Below are positions 19,001 to 27,907 of a stretch of 64,000 bases of DNA, one piece after another. Positions within the stretch are counted from its first letter, which is position 1, and each line of letters begins with the position of its first letter. The stretch comes from Ascidiaceihabitans sp029251465 (GTDB lineage: Bacteria; Pseudomonadota; Alphaproteobacteria; Rhodobacterales; Rhodobacteraceae). The notes beneath the pieces are model-generated. The model did no database searches, was not told the DNA's origin, and saw only the letters and a program-made list of their open reading frames with translations. The DNA is taken from the NCBI RefSeq assembly GCF_042932805.1, contig NZ_CP170633.1, positions 2,790,001 to 2,854,000 on the forward strand, read 5' to 3'. The position numbers and the translations under genes are program-made.

Positions 19001-19525
19001 CAATTCAACGTACAGGCGGTCGCCGTAGATACCAGCCAACCGGTCCATCAACGCTTGGGCGGCGGGGGTTTGACCCGCTTGCAACAACTGCCCAACGGGG
19101 CCGTTCGGGCCACCGGTCAGGCAAATTAAACCCGCGCCATATTTCGCCAATTCATCAACCGTGACCTGCGGCAACTGGTCATTGTTGCCCACGTAAAGGC
19201 ACGAATTCAGCTTCATCAGGTTTTCGTAGCCGGTTTCGTTCTGTGCGAGCAAAACCACAGCAGCTGGCAGGCGCGGCTTTTCACCGGGGCGCGTTTCCAT
19301 GAACGTCACATCGACCTGACAACCGATGATGGGCTGAATGCCCGCGCCAGACATCGCGATGGAATACTCCAACGCCGCAAACATGTTGTTGGTGTCGGTC
19401 AACGCCATCGCAGGCATGCGCGCATCGGCACACAAGGCTGGCAGTTTTTTTAACCGCAGCGCCCCCTCTAAAAGAGAGTATTCGGAGTGGGTGCGCAGGT
19501 GAATGAATCGGGGATCAGCAGACAT
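16025..19525 (-). CDS. dnaE: DNA polymerase III alpha subunit
   Basis: The replicative polymerase, 1166 residues from ATG 19525 (MSADPRFIHLRTHSEYSLLEGA). An N-terminal PHP domain (HLRTHSEYSLLEG, ALTDTNNMFA) is followed by the palm with MPDFDIDFCMDRREEVI carrying catalytic aspartates, the fingers (FNKSHAAAYAVVSYQTAWLKAN) and a C-terminal OB-fold (VAGVVAGVQIRKSARGNRFAF). A TTG two codons upstream is a less likely start. It is the DnaE1 type, not the error-prone DnaE2. Confidence 0.96.
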   Translation of the reverse strand: MSADPRFIHLRTHSEYSLLEGALRLKKLPALCADARMPAMALTDTNNMFAALEYSIAMSGAGIQPIIGCQVDVTFMETRPGEKPRLPAAVVLLAQNETGYENLMKLNSCLYVGNNDQLPQVTVDELAKYGAGLICLTGGPNGPVGQLLQAGQTPAAQALMDRLAGIYGDRLYVELQRHPGDGGLPDAERSTERPFVEMAYAMDLPLVATNDVYFPESKMYEAHDALICIADGAYVDQQDGRRRLTPQHYFKSQAEMVTLFADLPEAIENTVEIAKRCAFQAYRRDPILPKFADDEVAELRRQAEEGLRYRLSIIPHAVEVSEYEARLDFELKIIEGMGFPGYFLIVADFIKWAKDENIPVGPGRGSGAGSLVAYALLITDLDPLRYQLLFERFLNPERVSMPDFDIDFCMDRREEVIRYVQDKYGRDKVGQIITFGGLLSKAAVRDIGRVLQMPYGQVDRLSKLIPVEGVKPVSIEKALADEPRLREEAKNEEVVARLLEYGQQVEGLLRNASTHAAGVVIGDRPLDELVPLYQDPRSDMPATQFNMKWVEQAGLVKFDFLGLKTLTVIQNAVEQIKASGRHLHIRADDVELFTPPEGLIDDIATIPLDDEASYKLYASAKTVAVFQVESSGMMDALKRMKPNCIEDIVALVALYRPGPMENIPTYCEVKNGQKELESIHPSIDHILAETQGIIVYQEQVMQIAQVMGGYSLGGADLLRRAMGKKIAEEMAKERPKFEKGAMENGVDKSKAKEVFDLLEKFANYGFNKSHAAAYAVVSYQTAWLKANHPVEFMAGVMNCDIHLTDKLAVYFEEVRKQLGLPWVPPCVNRSDATFKVVDGALVYALGALKNVGVEAMKLIVDGRDGKPFATLFDLARRVDLKRVGKRPLEMLARSGAFDDLDRNRRRVFDALDGLVGYSAAIHEQKASNQVSLFGEAGDDLPEPRILPMDDWEPAERLSEEFKAVGFYLSGHPLDDYMGALKRKDVKTLDQVRARAEGGAHIAKLAGVVAGVQIRKSARGNRFAFAQLSDTTGAYEITIFSDTLEKSQDHLVTGNKVIVTVEATLESDQLKLLGRSIVPIDTVVADVGGMGLKIFVEDAGAIAAVASVLEGAATAAKAAGRGPVQLCLMDAGLPGEVEIDLGQDFPVNPQIKGAIKSLMGVLEVEDL

Positions 19526-19703
19526 GAGCAAACTTTAGGCCAAACGCACAGCGCCCGCCACACACCATTGCATCCAAAACCAAGAGACTTGCCAAAAAGC
19601 TTTTCGCCCTGCAAAGTCGGCCCACATTTGGCCCGCGCCCGTCTACGCCACATCGACGCCGCGCACGACTTCGGGCTTTGGTATCGTGGCGGGTTGCTCT
19701 CAC

Positions 19704-21071
19704 ATGAACGTCTCTTTTCGGCTTAACGGAAAGGCCGTGGACCTGGTGGACGTTAGCGCCACAACCACTCTCCTTGATTGGCTGCGGATCGATGCTGGAT
19801 TGACCGGCACCAAAGAAGGCTGCAACGAGGGCGATTGCGGTGCCTGTTCCGTGATGATCACGGATGACAGCGGGGCCAAAGCGCTGAATGCTTGTATTTT
19901 GTTTTTGGGCCAGCTGAACGGCAAGGCGATCCGCACAGTCGAAGGCATCGCCGCACCCGACGGCACGCCACATCCTGTGCAAAGCGAGATGATCAAGCAT
20001 CATGGGTCGCAATGCGGGTTTTGCACGCCCGGTTTTATTGTTTCGATGGCAACGGCACATCTGAACGGTGCGACAGATCACGACACGCAGCTGGCTGGAA
20101 ATCTGTGCCGCTGCACCGGATACGCCCCGATTGTGCGCGCCGCCAAAGCCGCCGAAACGGCCGCCATTCCCGATCACATGCGCGACGTGCCGCATTTGAG
20201 CGCGGGGAAATCCGGGGCTGTGGACCATCCGACAAGCCTGAATGATTTTGCCAATTGGTACGCAGACAACCCCGACACAACGCTGATTGCGGGCGCAACT
20301 GACGTTGGTCTTTGGGTCACCAAACAGTTCCGCGATCTGGGGAAAACCGCGTTCCTCAATCCCATCCCAGAGCTGTCGGGCATCTCGATCAACGACACGC
20401 ACATTCACATCGGGGCGATGACAACGCTGACCGATCTTGAGGTCGCCATCGCGCCGTATCACCCCAGTTTTGCCACGCTGATCCGTCGTTACGGATCGAC
20501 CCAAGTGCGCAACGCGGCCACCATCGGCGGCAATATCGCCAACGGATCCCCTATCGGGGACGGATCGCCAGCATTGATCGCTCTGGACGCGACGTTGCAT
20601 CTGCAGCACGGAACCACGAAACGCGACGTCCCGCTGGCGGATTTCTTTGTCGAATACGGCAAGCAGGATCGGAAATCCGGAGAATTACTAACAGGCGTCA
20701 GCATCCCGAAAGCTGCCGATCATTTGCACTGCTACAAACTGTCCAAACGCTTTGATCAGGACATTTCCGCCGTCTGTGGATGTCTTTGGATCGAGGTCGA
20801 ACACGATAGGGTTAAAGCGGCGCGCCTGGCATTCGGCGGCATGGCTGGCACGCCGAAACGGGCCACATCTACTGAAGCCGCGCTCGTTGGGCACGACTGG
20901 AGCGAAGCTACCATACGTCAAGGTATGGTAGCATTGAGGCAAGATTTCACACCCTTGTCCGACATGCGCGCAAGTGCGGACTACCGAATGCAAACAGCCC
21001 AGAACATGTTGCTGCGCGTCTGGCACGAAAAGCAGGGGCATTTGACCTCTGTGCATGCGGTGACATCATGA
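19704..21071 (+). CDS. xdhA: Xanthine dehydrogenase small subunit (Fe-S and FAD)
   Basis: Carries the electron-transfer half of xanthine dehydrogenase. The N-terminal ferredoxin-like domain has KEGCNEGDCGACSV, and the second cluster domain CGFCTPGFIVSM and LCRCTGY. The FAD domain shows TLIAGATDVGLWVT and the NAATIGGNIANGSPIGDGSPAL loop. The ATG at 19704 (MNVSFRLNGKAV) fits the family better than a GTG six codons earlier. Its stop overlaps the start of xdhB by four bases. The enzyme converts hypoxanthine and xanthine to urate. Confidence 0.93.
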   Translation: MNVSFRLNGKAVDLVDVSATTTLLDWLRIDAGLTGTKEGCNEGDCGACSVMITDDSGAKALNACILFLGQLNGKAIRTVEGIAAPDGTPHPVQSEMIKHHGSQCGFCTPGFIVSMATAHLNGATDHDTQLAGNLCRCTGYAPIVRAAKAAETAAIPDHMRDVPHLSAGKSGAVDHPTSLNDFANWYADNPDTTLIAGATDVGLWVTKQFRDLGKTAFLNPIPELSGISINDTHIHIGAMTTLTDLEVAIAPYHPSFATLIRRYGSTQVRNAATIGGNIANGSPIGDGSPALIALDATLHLQHGTTKRDVPLADFFVEYGKQDRKSGELLTGVSIPKAADHLHCYKLSKRFDQDISAVCGCLWIEVEHDRVKAARLAFGGMAGTPKRATSTEAALVGHDWSEATIRQGMVALRQDFTPLSDMRASADYRMQTAQNMLLRVWHEKQGHLTSVHAVTS

Positions 21072-23365
21072 GCGTCGCCAAGCCCCTACCCCACGATGCC
21101 GCAGCTTTGCACGTGTCAGGACAAGCCCGCTATGTTGATGATATTCCAACACCTTCGGGCACATTGCATTTGGCGTTTGGCACAAGCCCCATCGCCTGCG
21201 GGACCCTTAACGAAATTGATTTGGATGCCGTGCGCTCGACCCCGGGCGTTGTCGATGTTCTGGTCGCAGCCGACCTGCCGCACGAAAACGATGTGTCGCC
21301 TTCGGCGCATGATGAACCCTTGCTGGCAACGGATACGGTAGCGTATGTTGGACAACCTATTTGCCTAATTATCGCCACGTCACACGGGGCAGCGCGGGCC
21401 GCAGCGCGCCTTGCAAAATACGATATTTCCGAAGGCGCACCCATTTTCACAATCGAAGATGCACTGGCTGCAAATGCGCGTTTCGAGGACGCCCCGCGCG
21501 TTTACGGGCGCGGCGATGTGCTGGCGGCCCTCAAATCCAGTCCGCAAACTGTAAGCGGGACCATCCATCTGGGTGGACAAGAACACTTTTATCTCGAAGG
21601 CCAAGCTGCCCTCGCGCTGCCGGGTGAAGATGGCGACATGTTGGTGCACTCCTCGACCCAGCATCCGACAGAAATTCAGCACAAGGTCGCCCACGCCATT
21701 GGCAAACCGATGAACGCTGTGCGCGTCGAAATCCGCAGAATGGGTGGCGGTTTTGGCGGCAAAGAAAGCCAAGGCAACGCGCTGGCCGTTGCCTGTGCTA
21801 TTTCCGCGATGCGCACCGGGCATCCCTGCAAGATGCGATACGACCGCGACGACGACATGATCATCACTGGCAAGCGCCATGATTTTCGGATCGACTACAC
21901 CTGCGGTTTTGACGCAGGCGGCACGATAACGGCGTTAAACGTTGTGCATTACACGCGCTGCGGATGGGCGCAGGATTTGTCGTTACCCGTCGCGGATCGT
22001 GCGATGTTGCACGCGGACAATGCCTATTTCCTGCCGAATGTGCGGATCGAAAGCCATCGTTTGAAAACCAACACTCAGAGCGCGACTGCATTTCGTGGAT
22101 TTGGCGGCCCGCAAGGCATGATGGGGATGGAGCGGATTGTCGATCACGTTGCCCATGCCTTGGGTGTTGATCCGCTAGCTGTGCGACGACAGAATTATTA
22201 TGCCTCCGGCGGGAGTATTTCTGATCAGAACAAGCAGGACACGCCGTACGGTCAAATCGTTGAAGACGCCTTAATTGAAGAGTTGAGCGCTGAAGTCTGC
22301 GCCTCCTGTGACTATGATGTTCGTCGGGCCGAGATTTCAGCGTGGAATGTCGCAAATCCGCTGATCAAACGTGGGATTGCCCTGACACCAGTCAAATTCG
22401 GCATCTCGTTTACCTTGACCCATCTGAACCAAGCCGGTGCTTTGGTCCATGTTTATCAAGATGGGTCTATCCATCTGAACCATGGTGGAACGGAAATGGG
22501 GCAAGGTTTGTTTCAAAAGGTTGCCCAAGTTGCGGCGGCAAGGTTTGGCGTGCCGGTGGACATGATCAAAATCACCGCGACGGATACTGCCAAAGTGCCA
22601 AACACATCCGCCACTGCGGCGTCCTCGGGCAGTGACCTGAACGGGATGGCCGTCAAAGCGGCATGCGATACAATACGAGAGCGTATGGCAGAGCACTTTG
22701 CAGCCTTGCATGAATGCAGCATTTCAGACGTTACGTTTGCCCATGGCCAGGTGCGTATCAATGACCACATCTACAGTTTTGCCGAGGCTGCAATGGCCGC
22801 GTACCAAGCCCGCGTGAGCCTTTCTGCGACAGGCTTTTACAAAACGCCTGACATCGAATGGGACAGAATTGCAGGCAAAGGCCGGCCGTTCTTTTACTTT
22901 GCTTACGGCGTTGCCGTCACTGAGGTCGCGGTGGATACTTTGACAGGTGAAAATCGCATTTTGCGCGCTGATATTTTGCATGATGCGGGGTTGTCGTTGA
23001 ACCCCGCGTTGGATGTTGGTCAGATCGAAGGCGGATACGTTCAGGGTGCCGGGTGGCTCACCACCGAAGAGCTGGTTTGGGACGACAAAGGGCGGCTACA
23101 CACGCACGCACCGTCCACCTATAAAATTCCAGCCTGCAGTGATCGCCCTGACGTTTTCAATGTTGCGTTATGGGAAGGTGAAAACCGCGCCGACACAATC
23201 TACAAATCCAAAGCCGTCGGAGAACCGCCATTCATGCTGGGCATGTCGGCGTTTTTCGCACTTAGCGATGCAGTTTCAGCCTGCGGTCCTGCGTACGCAG
23301 ATCTGCAAGCCCCTGCTACAGCGGAAGAAATTCTAAGTGCGATTGGTCGGGCCCGCGATGTTTGA
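21068..23365 (+). CDS. xdhB: Xanthine dehydrogenase large subunit (molybdopterin)
   Basis: The 765-residue molybdenum subunit. Motifs include GGQEHFYLEGQ, RMGGGFGGKES, TAFRGFGGPQGMMGMERI and, near the C-terminus, the catalytic-Glu region SKAVGEPPFML. Between NYYA and QDTPYG the protein contains SGGSISDQNK, encoded by a repeat element also present at 25818-25853; the frame stays open, so this looks like a tolerated insertion in a surface loop. It is coupled to xdhA and overlaps xdhC by eight bases. Confidence 0.93.
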   Translation: MSVAKPLPHDAAALHVSGQARYVDDIPTPSGTLHLAFGTSPIACGTLNEIDLDAVRSTPGVVDVLVAADLPHENDVSPSAHDEPLLATDTVAYVGQPICLIIATSHGAARAAARLAKYDISEGAPIFTIEDALAANARFEDAPRVYGRGDVLAALKSSPQTVSGTIHLGGQEHFYLEGQAALALPGEDGDMLVHSSTQHPTEIQHKVAHAIGKPMNAVRVEIRRMGGGFGGKESQGNALAVACAISAMRTGHPCKMRYDRDDDMIITGKRHDFRIDYTCGFDAGGTITALNVVHYTRCGWAQDLSLPVADRAMLHADNAYFLPNVRIESHRLKTNTQSATAFRGFGGPQGMMGMERIVDHVAHALGVDPLAVRRQNYYASGGSISDQNKQDTPYGQIVEDALIEELSAEVCASCDYDVRRAEISAWNVANPLIKRGIALTPVKFGISFTLTHLNQAGALVHVYQDGSIHLNHGGTEMGQGLFQKVAQVAAARFGVPVDMIKITATDTAKVPNTSATAASSGSDLNGMAVKAACDTIRERMAEHFAALHECSISDVTFAHGQVRINDHIYSFAEAAMAAYQARVSLSATGFYKTPDIEWDRIAGKGRPFFYFAYGVAVTEVAVDTLTGENRILRADILHDAGLSLNPALDVGQIEGGYVQGAGWLTTEELVWDDKGRLHTHAPSTYKIPACSDRPDVFNVALWEGENRADTIYKSKAVGEPPFMLGMSAFFALSDAVSACGPAYADLQAPATAEEILSAIGRARDV
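22203..22236 (+). repeat. Interspersed repeat copy inside xdhB
   Basis: A GC-rich inverted segment (CCTCCGGCGGG) is followed by AGTATTTCTGATCAGAACAA. The second part matches the intergenic copy at 25818-25853 at all but a few positions. It is read in frame as SGGSISDQNK. Confidence 0.6.
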
Positions 23366-24293
23366 TCGGGATGCATTGATCGCTGCGTGTCAGGCACATG
23401 GCACCGTGTCGCGTGTGGTTGTTGCTGGCGTAAAAGGGTCAGCCCCGCGTGAAATTGGTGCGGCGATGCTGGTCTGGCAAGACGGGCAATCGGGCACAAT
23501 CGGGGGCGGCGCATTGGAATTTGAACTGGCCCAGCGTGCGCGTCGCGGAACATCCGGCTTTAGCAATCACGCTTTGGGCCCTGACATGGGACAATGCTGT
23601 GGTGGGGCCGTTCAGGTTTTCACGGAGCAGTACGATCTCGTAACGGCGCAGGCGCTTGCCCCGACTGTCATCGCACGTGGCCAAGGTGACATGCCGCTTG
23701 CAGTCACAAAATTGCTGAGCGATGCGCGGAACGGAGGCCAACTGCCAACGGCCCAGCGCATTGCAGATTGGTTTGTTGAACCTGTTTTGCGGCCAAAGCA
23801 CACGCTTTGGATTTGGGGCGCCGGGCATGTTGGACGGGCCTTGGTTTCGGTTCTGTCGCCGCTACCGGATTTTGAAATCACGTGGGTTGATACGGCACCA
23901 AACAGATTTCCGGACGACTGCTCCGCCAACGTAAGAATTTTGCCGGTACATGCGCCTGAGACCGCGATTCCTTTAGCGCCGGTGTCTGCCCACCACCTGA
24001 TTTTGACCTATTCACATGCGATTGATCTGGCTCTTTGCCACGGGGTTTTGAGCCATGGCTTTCAAAGCTGTGGGCTGATCGGATCCGCGACAAAATGGGC
24101 CCGTTTTCGCAAGCGATTGGCCGCGCTCGGGCATACAGACGTGCAAATATCGCGTCTCAATTGCCCCATCGGTGATCCGGTTTTAGGAAAACACCCGCAA
24201 ATGATTGCGATTGGCGTTGCTGATCAGCTAATCAGATACGCACAATCCAATCAGGCGCGTTCCCAAAATTGGACGCTGGAGGCCACGTCATGA
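23358..24293 (+). CDS. xdhC: Xanthine dehydrogenase accessory factor
   Basis: XdhC binds molybdenum cofactor, helps its sulfuration and inserts it into XdhB. This 311-residue protein has the N-terminal XdhC/CoxI part (VVVAGVKGSAPREIGAAMLV, GTIGGGALEFE, LGPDMGQCCGG) and a C-terminal Rossmann fold (LWIWGAGHVGRALVSVL, then VDTAPNRF). Start ATG 23358 overlaps the xdhB stop; a start seven codons earlier would lie deeper in xdhB. The stop overlaps the next ABC gene as ATGA, tying the enzyme to the transporter. Confidence 0.9.
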   Translation: MFDRDALIAACQAHGTVSRVVVAGVKGSAPREIGAAMLVWQDGQSGTIGGGALEFELAQRARRGTSGFSNHALGPDMGQCCGGAVQVFTEQYDLVTAQALAPTVIARGQGDMPLAVTKLLSDARNGGQLPTAQRIADWFVEPVLRPKHTLWIWGAGHVGRALVSVLSPLPDFEITWVDTAPNRFPDDCSANVRILPVHAPETAIPLAPVSAHHLILTYSHAIDLALCHGVLSHGFQSCGLIGSATKWARFRKRLAALGHTDVQISRLNCPIGDPVLGKHPQMIAIGVADQLIRYAQSNQARSQNWTLEATS

Positions 24294-25807
24294 GTTCATC
24301 TTTATTGTCCCTAAATGGACTGACCAAAGCCTACCCCGGCGTGGTCGCAAATGACGATGTCAGCCTTGAGATCGGGCGCGGCGAAATCCATGCGTTGCTT
24401 GGCGAAAACGGTGCTGGGAAATCCACTTTGGTCAAAATGATCTATGGCCTGGTCAAGCCGGATTCTGGCGCGATGACCTTTAACGACACTGCTTTTGCGC
24501 CGCCAGACCCGCGCACCGCACGGGCCAGCGGTGTGGGCATGGTGTTTCAACATTTCTCACTGTTTGACGCGCTGAGCGTTGCGGAAAACATCGCGTTGGG
24601 AATGGAAAACGCGCCTAAAATGGGGCAACTCGCCGCACGCATCACCGAAGTGTCAGACGCCTACGGATTGCCGTTGGCCCCTGACCGAATCGTTGGCGAT
24701 TTATCCGCTGGCGAACGTCAACGGGTCGAGATTATTCGCTGCTTGTTGCAAGACCCTAAATTGCTGATCATGGACGAACCAACGTCGGTTTTAACGCCGC
24801 AAGAAGTAGCGATCCTGTTCGAAACGCTGAATAAGTTGCGCAGCGAAGGCACTGCAATCTTGTACATTTCGCACAAGCTCGAGGAAATCCGTACGCTGTG
24901 TGACAACGCGACGGTTCTTAGGTTGGGCAAGGTTGTTGGCACCTGTGTGCCGGCCGAAACCTCGGCCAAGGAAATGGCCGAAATGATGGTCGGCACCGCG
25001 CTTAAAACTCCGCAACGCACGGCTGGATCACCCGGCAATGTGGTGTTGGAGCTAACAGGGTTGTCGGTGCCACCTGCGTCAGCATTTGGAATGCCTTTGC
25101 GAGATGTGTCGTTGACGTTATCAGAGGGCGAAATCCTTGGAATCGGCGGTGTCGCGGGCAACGGTCAGGACGAATTGTTGGCGGCATTGTCCGGCGAAAC
25201 ACGCGTGCGCGCAGGCATGGTTCATTATCTGGGTTCGGACATCGCAGGATTGGGTCCGAACGAGCGGCGCACCCTTGGTTTGCTGACCGCCCCCGAGGAA
25301 CGCTTAGGCCATGCTGCGGCCCCCGACATGTCACTCACGGAAAACGCCATGCTGACCGGTGCCACCCGAGAAGGCCTACAGAATCGCGGCTTTTTGAACT
25401 GGGGGAAGGCCAAAAGTTTTGCAGAACGGATAATCGAGGCCTTTGATGTCCGTACGCCCGGTCCTGCAAACGCTGCGCGGTCTTTGTCTGGCGGCAATCT
25501 GCAAAAGTTTGTGATTGGCCGCGAAGTCATGCAGCGCCCAAATATTTTGGTGGTCAACCAACCCACCTGGGGCGTCGATGCCTCTGCCGCCGCGGCAATC
25601 CGTCAGGCGTTGCTGGATCTTGCTGAAGGCGGGGCTGCATTGATCGTGATCAGTCAGGACCTGGACGAGTTGATGGAAATCTCGGACCGGTTTGCTGCAT
25701 TAAACGAAGGCCGTTTGACCCGTCCCGAACCTGCGGCGGGCTTAACTGTCGAGGCGATTGGCCTGATGATGGGCGGCGCGCATGGCATGGAAGTCGCCCA
25801 TGTTTGA
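24290..25807 (+). CDS. Nucleoside-type ABC transporter ATP-binding protein (two NBDs)
   Basis: A 505-residue double ATPase of the BMP/nucleoside (YufO-like) type. NBD1 has GENGAGKST, LSAGERQRVEI and LIMDEPTS; NBD2 has VAGNGQDELL in place of a normal Walker A, with LSGGNLQKFVIGREV and VVNQPTWGVD, the usual asymmetry of this family. It sits right after xdhC and before two permeases and a BMP binding protein, so purine nucleosides or bases are the likely substrates. The following 57-base gap carries an interspersed repeat. Confidence 0.88.
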   Translation: MSSSLLSLNGLTKAYPGVVANDDVSLEIGRGEIHALLGENGAGKSTLVKMIYGLVKPDSGAMTFNDTAFAPPDPRTARASGVGMVFQHFSLFDALSVAENIALGMENAPKMGQLAARITEVSDAYGLPLAPDRIVGDLSAGERQRVEIIRCLLQDPKLLIMDEPTSVLTPQEVAILFETLNKLRSEGTAILYISHKLEEIRTLCDNATVLRLGKVVGTCVPAETSAKEMAEMMVGTALKTPQRTAGSPGNVVLELTGLSVPPASAFGMPLRDVSLTLSEGEILGIGGVAGNGQDELLAALSGETRVRAGMVHYLGSDIAGLGPNERRTLGLLTAPEERLGHAAAPDMSLTENAMLTGATREGLQNRGFLNWGKAKSFAERIIEAFDVRTPGPANAARSLSGGNLQKFVIGREVMQRPNILVVNQPTWGVDASAAAAIRQALLDLAEGGAALIVISQDLDELMEISDRFAALNEGRLTRPEPAAGLTVEAIGLMMGGAHGMEVAHV

Positions 25808-25817
25808 GCGGCGGATA

Positions 25818-25853
25818 CCCTGCGGGGCGAGTATTTTTGATCAGAACAAACAT
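25818..25853 (+). repeat. Interspersed repeat copy between ABC genes
   Basis: CCCTGCGGGG followed by CGAGTATTTTTGATCAGAACAA, just after the ATPase stop. It matches the copy in xdhB. From memory, elements of this shape are common at gene ends in Rhodobacteraceae. Confidence 0.6.
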
Positions 25854-25864
25854 GGAATTATGAC

Positions 25865-26959
25865 ATGATCAGACTAGAAAAGCGGCTGCAACCCAGCCGC
25901 GCCTTTGCCGTGGCCGCCCCATTGCTGGCCGTGTTGGCGACGATGGTCTTTGGTGGACTTTTGTTTGCGATTTTGGGCAAAGACCCGGTGCAGTCAATCA
26001 TCACCATCTTTTGGGAGCCTCTGTTTGGCGAATTCGCATTTTACTATCGCCCACAGTTGTTGATCAAAGGCGCGCCACTGGTGTTGATCGCCATCGGTTT
26101 GGCCTTGGGGTTTAAGGCTGGCATTTGGAATATTGGTGCCGAAGGGCAATACATAATGGGAGCGATTTGCGGGGCCGGCGCAGGTCTCGCGTTTTATCCA
26201 ACCGAAAGCGTGTTCATCTTTCCGCTGATGATTTTGGCCGGTGCGTTTGGTGGATGGGCATGGGCGATGATCCCGGCAGTTCTTAAAGTGAAATTTGGCA
26301 CAAACGAGATTTTGGTGTCGTTGATGCTGGTCTATGTGGCCGACAATTTGCTTGCTTCTATGTCATTGGGGTTGTTGAAAAATCCGGAAGGGTTCGGATT
26401 TCCGGGCAGTCGGAATTTGCAGCAGTACGCCAGTGCTCACAATAGTGAATTGATTGCAAATTCTGGAATGCACTTGGGTGTTGTTACGGCATTGATTGCG
26501 GTCATCTTTGCTTATGTTTTGTTGGCGCGCCACCGGTTGGGGTTTGCTATTCGCGTCACCGGCGAGGCACCACGCGCTGCGCGTTTCGGCGGAATAAACT
26601 CATCCCGATTGATCCTGTTTTGCCTTGGCCTGTCCGGTGCATTGGCCGGGTTGGCAGGCATGTTCGAAGTGTCGGGACCGTCTGGCCAAATCTCGATCGA
26701 GTTCCCCGCAGGTTACGGATTTACCGCGATCATTGTGGCTTTCCTTGGGCGGCTTCATCCGGTCGGAATCCTGTTGGCGGGGTTGCTCATGGCGCTCACG
26801 TATATCGGTGGCGACATCGCACAAAGCCAATTGCAATTGCCCGCAGCCGCCATTCAGGTGTTTCAGGGCATGCTGTTGTTTTTCCTGTTGGCCATTGATT
26901 TGCTGACCAATTACCGGCTGCGCCTGACATCCGGTGACGCCGTAAAAGGAGCCGCATAA
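25865..26959 (+). CDS. Nucleoside-type ABC transporter permease
   Basis: A 364-residue inner-membrane permease with about nine hydrophobic segments, of the BPD_transp_2 (YufP-like) type. Typical features are GFKAGIWNIGAEGQYIMGA and KFGTNEILVSLMLVYVA, and a cytoplasmic GEAPRAARFGGIN loop that contacts the ATPase. The stop codon overlaps the start of the second permease by one base. It forms the heterodimeric channel with that protein. Confidence 0.9.
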   Translation: MIRLEKRLQPSRAFAVAAPLLAVLATMVFGGLLFAILGKDPVQSIITIFWEPLFGEFAFYYRPQLLIKGAPLVLIAIGLALGFKAGIWNIGAEGQYIMGAICGAGAGLAFYPTESVFIFPLMILAGAFGGWAWAMIPAVLKVKFGTNEILVSLMLVYVADNLLASMSLGLLKNPEGFGFPGSRNLQQYASAHNSELIANSGMHLGVVTALIAVIFAYVLLARHRLGFAIRVTGEAPRAARFGGINSSRLILFCLGLSGALAGLAGMFEVSGPSGQISIEFPAGYGFTAIIVAFLGRLHPVGILLAGLLMALTYIGGDIAQSQLQLPAAAIQVFQGMLLFFLLAIDLLTNYRLRLTSGDAVKGAA

Positions 26960-27879
26960 TGGATTTGTCAGCCATCAGCCCCGTCATCCTGATCGCGGGT
27001 TTAATCAGCTCTGCGACCCCCATCTTGTTGGCTGCCACAGGCGAATTGGTGGTCGAGCGTGCTGGCGTTCTGAACCTTGGCGTTGAGGGGATGATGATCA
27101 CCGGCGCCGTATGCGGGTTCATCATTGCCGTGAACACAGGCTCGCCCACAACCGGCTTTTTGATGGCCGCAGTCGGCGGTGCCGTCTTGTCATTGTTGTT
27201 CGCGTTTTTGACCCAAGTTGCATTGGCAAATCAGGTCGCATCCGGGCTGGCGCTGACCTTGTTTGGTTTGGGTATTTCCGCGCTAATGGGGCAAAGCTAT
27301 GTGGGGATCAAACCACCGCAAATGCCTGATGTGAACTTTGGTCCGTTAACCGACATCCCTGTCATCGGACCGATCCTATTCAACCAAGACCCGATTGTGT
27401 ATCTTGGGCTGGTTTTGGTTGCGGTTGTTTGGGGTGTGCTAAACTACACCCGTGCCGGATTGGTGCTGCGCGCTGTTGGTGAAAACCACGACGCCGCACA
27501 TGCGCTGGGGTACAAAGTCAAACGCATCCGGACCCTCGCGATCATGTTCGGAGGCGCTTGCGCAGGCTTGGGCGGGGCGTATTTGTCGTTGATCCGTGTG
27601 CCACAATGGACCGAAGGCATGACGGCCGGTGTTGGCTGGATCGCTCTCGCTCTGGTCGTATTTGCCAGTTGGAAACCATGGCGCGTGTTGCTGGGTGCCT
27701 ATTTATTCGGCGGAATCGACCGATTGCAGTTGAATTTGCAGGGCGCAGGCGTTGCGATTCCAGTAGAGTATCTGGCAATGTCACCCTATATCGTCACCAT
27801 CATCGTGCTGGTGATCTTGTCTGCTGATAAATCTCGTGCACCGGGCTCACTCGGGCGCATATTCCACGCCTCGCAATAG
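26959..27879 (+). CDS. Nucleoside-type ABC transporter permease, second subunit
   Basis: A 306-residue permease (YufQ-like). It carries ERAGVLNLGVEGMMITGAV, the counterpart of the motif in the first permease, and GENHDAAHALGYKVKRIR as the ATPase-contact loop. Overlap with the preceding gene and a 28-base gap to the binding protein show one operon. Confidence 0.9.
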   Translation: MDLSAISPVILIAGLISSATPILLAATGELVVERAGVLNLGVEGMMITGAVCGFIIAVNTGSPTTGFLMAAVGGAVLSLLFAFLTQVALANQVASGLALTLFGLGISALMGQSYVGIKPPQMPDVNFGPLTDIPVIGPILFNQDPIVYLGLVLVAVVWGVLNYTRAGLVLRAVGENHDAAHALGYKVKRIRTLAIMFGGACAGLGGAYLSLIRVPQWTEGMTAGVGWIALALVVFASWKPWRVLLGAYLFGGIDRLQLNLQGAGVAIPVEYLAMSPYIVTIIVLVILSADKSRAPGSLGRIFHASQ

Positions 27880-27907
27880 AGGCCAAAAACCAACTGGGGA
27901 ACTACAC

